From the NCBI GenBank assembly GCA_016872875.1, contig VGYW01000443.1:1-6748 (forward strand): a DNA stretch of 6,748 bases, given 5' to 3'. The DNA is from Planctomycetota bacterium. GTDB lineage: Bacteria > Planctomycetota > PUPC01 > DSUN01. The notes beneath the pieces were generated by a model. The model did not search any database, had not been told where the DNA came from, and was given only the letters and a program-made list of their open reading frames with translations. Every line of letters starts with the position of its first letter. Position 1 is the first letter of the stretch. The translations under genes were made by a program, and so were the position numbers. This document shows positions 6,074 to 6,748 of this stretch, in pieces.

Positions 6074-6102
6074 ACTATACCACAGCTTCCATCCCTTGTC
6101 AA
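6074..6102 (-). promoter_or_regulatory. Sigma70-type promoter of the ATPase transcript
   Basis: Read on the minus strand, the -35 box is TTGACA (6102-6097, consensus), the spacer is exactly 17 bp, and the -10 box is TATAGT (6079-6074, one mismatch to TATAAT). The sequence just upstream of -35 is AT-rich (GAAATATTTTTC), resembling an UP element. Transcription would start near 6067, giving an untranslated leader of about 330 nt before the ATPase. In such GC-rich DNA a chance match this good is unlikely. Confidence 0.8.
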
Positions 6103-6236
6103 GAAAAATATTTCACCTTCCACAGATTGTTCGTAAGTCCAGTGTGCAACTACACTTATGTGCCGGCCCAATCGTCCTTCCGCTCATTCGCAACTTCGGT
6201 CGTCACTCTTGCGCGCATGTGCCGGGCGCAATGTCG

Positions 6237-6266
6237 AATGACCAATGACCAATGACCAATGACCAA
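6237..6266 (+). repeat. AATGACC heptamer, four perfect tandem copies
   Basis: AATGACC is repeated exactly at 6237-6243, 6244-6250, 6251-6257 and 6258-6264, followed by AA. A fifth isolated copy is at 6719-6725. It is a non-coding short tandem repeat of the kind called STRR in filamentous cyanobacteria. Slippage could change its copy number. Confidence 0.95.
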
Positions 6267-6303
6267 GTCAGACAGCATGGACGCGGCCGGTGCCGGGTTC
6301 TGA

Positions 6304-6324
6304 ATTGGCCATTGGCCATTTGGG
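6304..6324 (-). repeat. ATTGGCC heptamer, two copies plus a variant, inverted relative to AATGACC
   Basis: ATTGGCC at 6304-6310 and 6311-6317 is followed by ATTTGGG. On the minus strand this reads as AATGGCC-type units, one base different from AATGACC, so this is an inverted neighbour of the array 40 bp away. In minus-strand RNA the single difference is a G.U pair, so the two arrays could form a stem of about two heptamers. Confidence 0.7.
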
Positions 6325-6381
6325 TTGGTTGCGGCCCGAGGCCCCCTTAGTACACCGCCCCACAGATAAGGGCACAGAATC

Positions 6382-6586
6382 CAGTCCCGAAGGGACAGCA
6401 GTGGGTAGCCGGCGGCTTCAGCCGCCGGATGGGGGCGCACACACAGCGCAGTCCCGAAGGGACGGCAGTGGCCCACGGGAGACGGCCCGGCGCGCATACC
6501 TGCCGTCCCTTCGGGACCTTCCTACTTCTGGCCACGCGTCCGGCGGCTGAAGCCGCCGGCTACCCACTGTGCTCCCTCTGGGAGCA
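6382..6586. repeat. 205-bp nested inverted repeat (REPIN/MITE-like) built from smaller palindromes
   Basis: Three nested pairs share one centre of symmetry at 6484. The outer pair is a GTCCC-GAA-GGGAC hairpin (6384-6396) facing TGCTCCC-TCT-GGGAGCA (6570-6586). The middle pair is a perfect 30-bp inverted repeat (6399-6428 and 6540-6569), each arm itself containing the palindrome CCGGCGGCT/AGCCGCCGG. The inner pair is a perfect 18-bp inverted repeat (6451-6468 and 6500-6517), again with a GTCCC-GAA-GGGAC hairpin. In addition the left half repeats CAGTCCCGAAGGGAC(A/G)GCAGTGG directly (6382-6404 and 6449-6471). It has no coding content. The structure resembles REP doublets (REPINs) or a non-autonomous element, and could form a cruciform or a long RNA hairpin. 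No RAYT transposase is in the window. Confidence 0.9.
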
Positions 6587-6640
6587 AGAGATCGAACTGC
6601 CCGCGGTCTTGTGCCGCTATCTGCGGGGCGGTGCACTTAG

Positions 6641-6664
6641 CCCGCATTTCTCACGAAATGCGGG
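6641..6664. repeat. Perfect 10-bp stem-loop
   Basis: CCCGCATTTC (6641-6650) pairs exactly with GAAATGCGGG (6655-6664) across a TCAC loop. It is followed by AAATCCC rather than a T-run on the plus strand and has no T-run on the minus strand. A repeat or mRNA-end hairpin is more likely than an intrinsic terminator. It sits between the nested palindrome and another heptamer array. Confidence 0.85.
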
Positions 6665-6675
6665 AAATCCCAAGA

Positions 6676-6696
6676 GCCAAACGCCAAGCACCAAAC
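6676..6696 (+). repeat. (G/A)CCAA(A/G)C heptamer, three tandem copies
   Basis: GCCAAAC, GCCAAGC and ACCAAAC follow one another without gaps. This is the third distinct 7-bp repeat family in the window, again in non-coding DNA. Confidence 0.8.
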
Positions 6697-6748
6697 AATC
6701 TCCAAGCCCGGAATGCTCAATGACCAAAGCAAGCCCCCAGGGTCGCGG

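Larger units (their letters stand above)
5740..6748. other. 1-kb gene-free region upstream of the ATPase: leader, promoter and repeat cluster
   Basis: No protein gene is supported on either strand. Open frames here traverse palindromes and heptamers. The part nearest the ATPase (5740 to about 6067) is its transcribed leader, followed upstream by the promoter (6074-6102) in a locally AT-rich patch. A small dyad AGTGT-6 nt-ACACT lies at 6141-6156, about 40 bp upstream of the -35 box, and could be an operator. From 6237 to the window end the DNA is a cluster of interspersed repeats, listed separately. A lone AATGACC heptamer recurs at 6719-6725. I see nothing in 5903-6066 or 6587-6640. Confidence 0.7.

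Noticed and set aside
4741..6255. A 504-codon plus-strand open frame across the ATPase gene and its leader
   Set aside because: It is an Arg/His/Pro-rich antisense shadow of the ATPase running on through hairpin repeats and the promoter, with no homology visible.
6156..6636. Several 60-110 codon frames on both strands in the right-hand repeat cluster
   Set aside because: They read through nested palindromes and heptamers, overlap each other on opposite strands, and lack start signals.
6587..6640. A possible tRNA or structured RNA around GATCGAAC and the GC-rich stems
   Set aside because: No cloverleaf can be closed. The acceptor stem and a proper T-arm are missing.

Overview
The window is strongly GC-rich. 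It carries a four-gene complement typical of an environmental Planctomycetota-like bacterium: class-C beta-lactamase-like serine hydrolases, an FGly-type sulfatase, a RepA/KaiC-like ATPase with a C-terminal helix-turn-helix, and many short palindromic and heptanucleotide repeats between genes. This taxonomic guess is inference from gene content and composition. No marker gene is present.

Left half (1-4031, + strand): three tightly packed genes that look like one operon. The first (3-671, cut by the window edge) is the C-terminal half of a serine hydrolase. It appears to carry a 133-bp palindrome-bearing element flanked by an 8-bp direct repeat, inserted in frame. The second (668-2674) overlaps it by ATGA and encodes an exported serine hydrolase fused to a DUF4185/sialidase-like beta-propeller. 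The third (2676-4031) starts at TTG one base after the previous stop and encodes a sulfatase with an intact CxPxR formylglycine motif but no signal peptide. Together they suggest degradation or remodelling of a sulfated or esterified glycan or peptide-glycan. The substrate cannot be read from sequence.

Middle (4032-4548): a gene-free region between convergent genes. It holds about three degenerate copies of an 82-bp tandem repeat, then two palindromes with a shared CATATG-centred core. The two palindromes differ by compensatory arm changes, and their mismatches become G.U pairs on the minus strand.

Right half (4549-6748, mostly - strand): a RepA-like hexameric-ATPase gene with degenerate heptamer repeats inserted in frame just after the Walker A region. 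A near-consensus sigma70 promoter (TTGACA-17-TATAGT) lies about 330 nt upstream. It implies a long leader with two tandem hairpins and a short upstream reading frame that is in phase with the ATPase but separated from it by TAG. Beyond the promoter there is no gene. The DNA there consists of heptamer repeats, a 205-bp nested palindrome with exact common symmetry, and a 10-bp stem-loop.

No recognised defence system, CRISPR array, transposase, integrase, tRNA or rRNA is visible. The most unusual material is the density and organisation of the small repeats, including two that have entered coding sequence without breaking frame.
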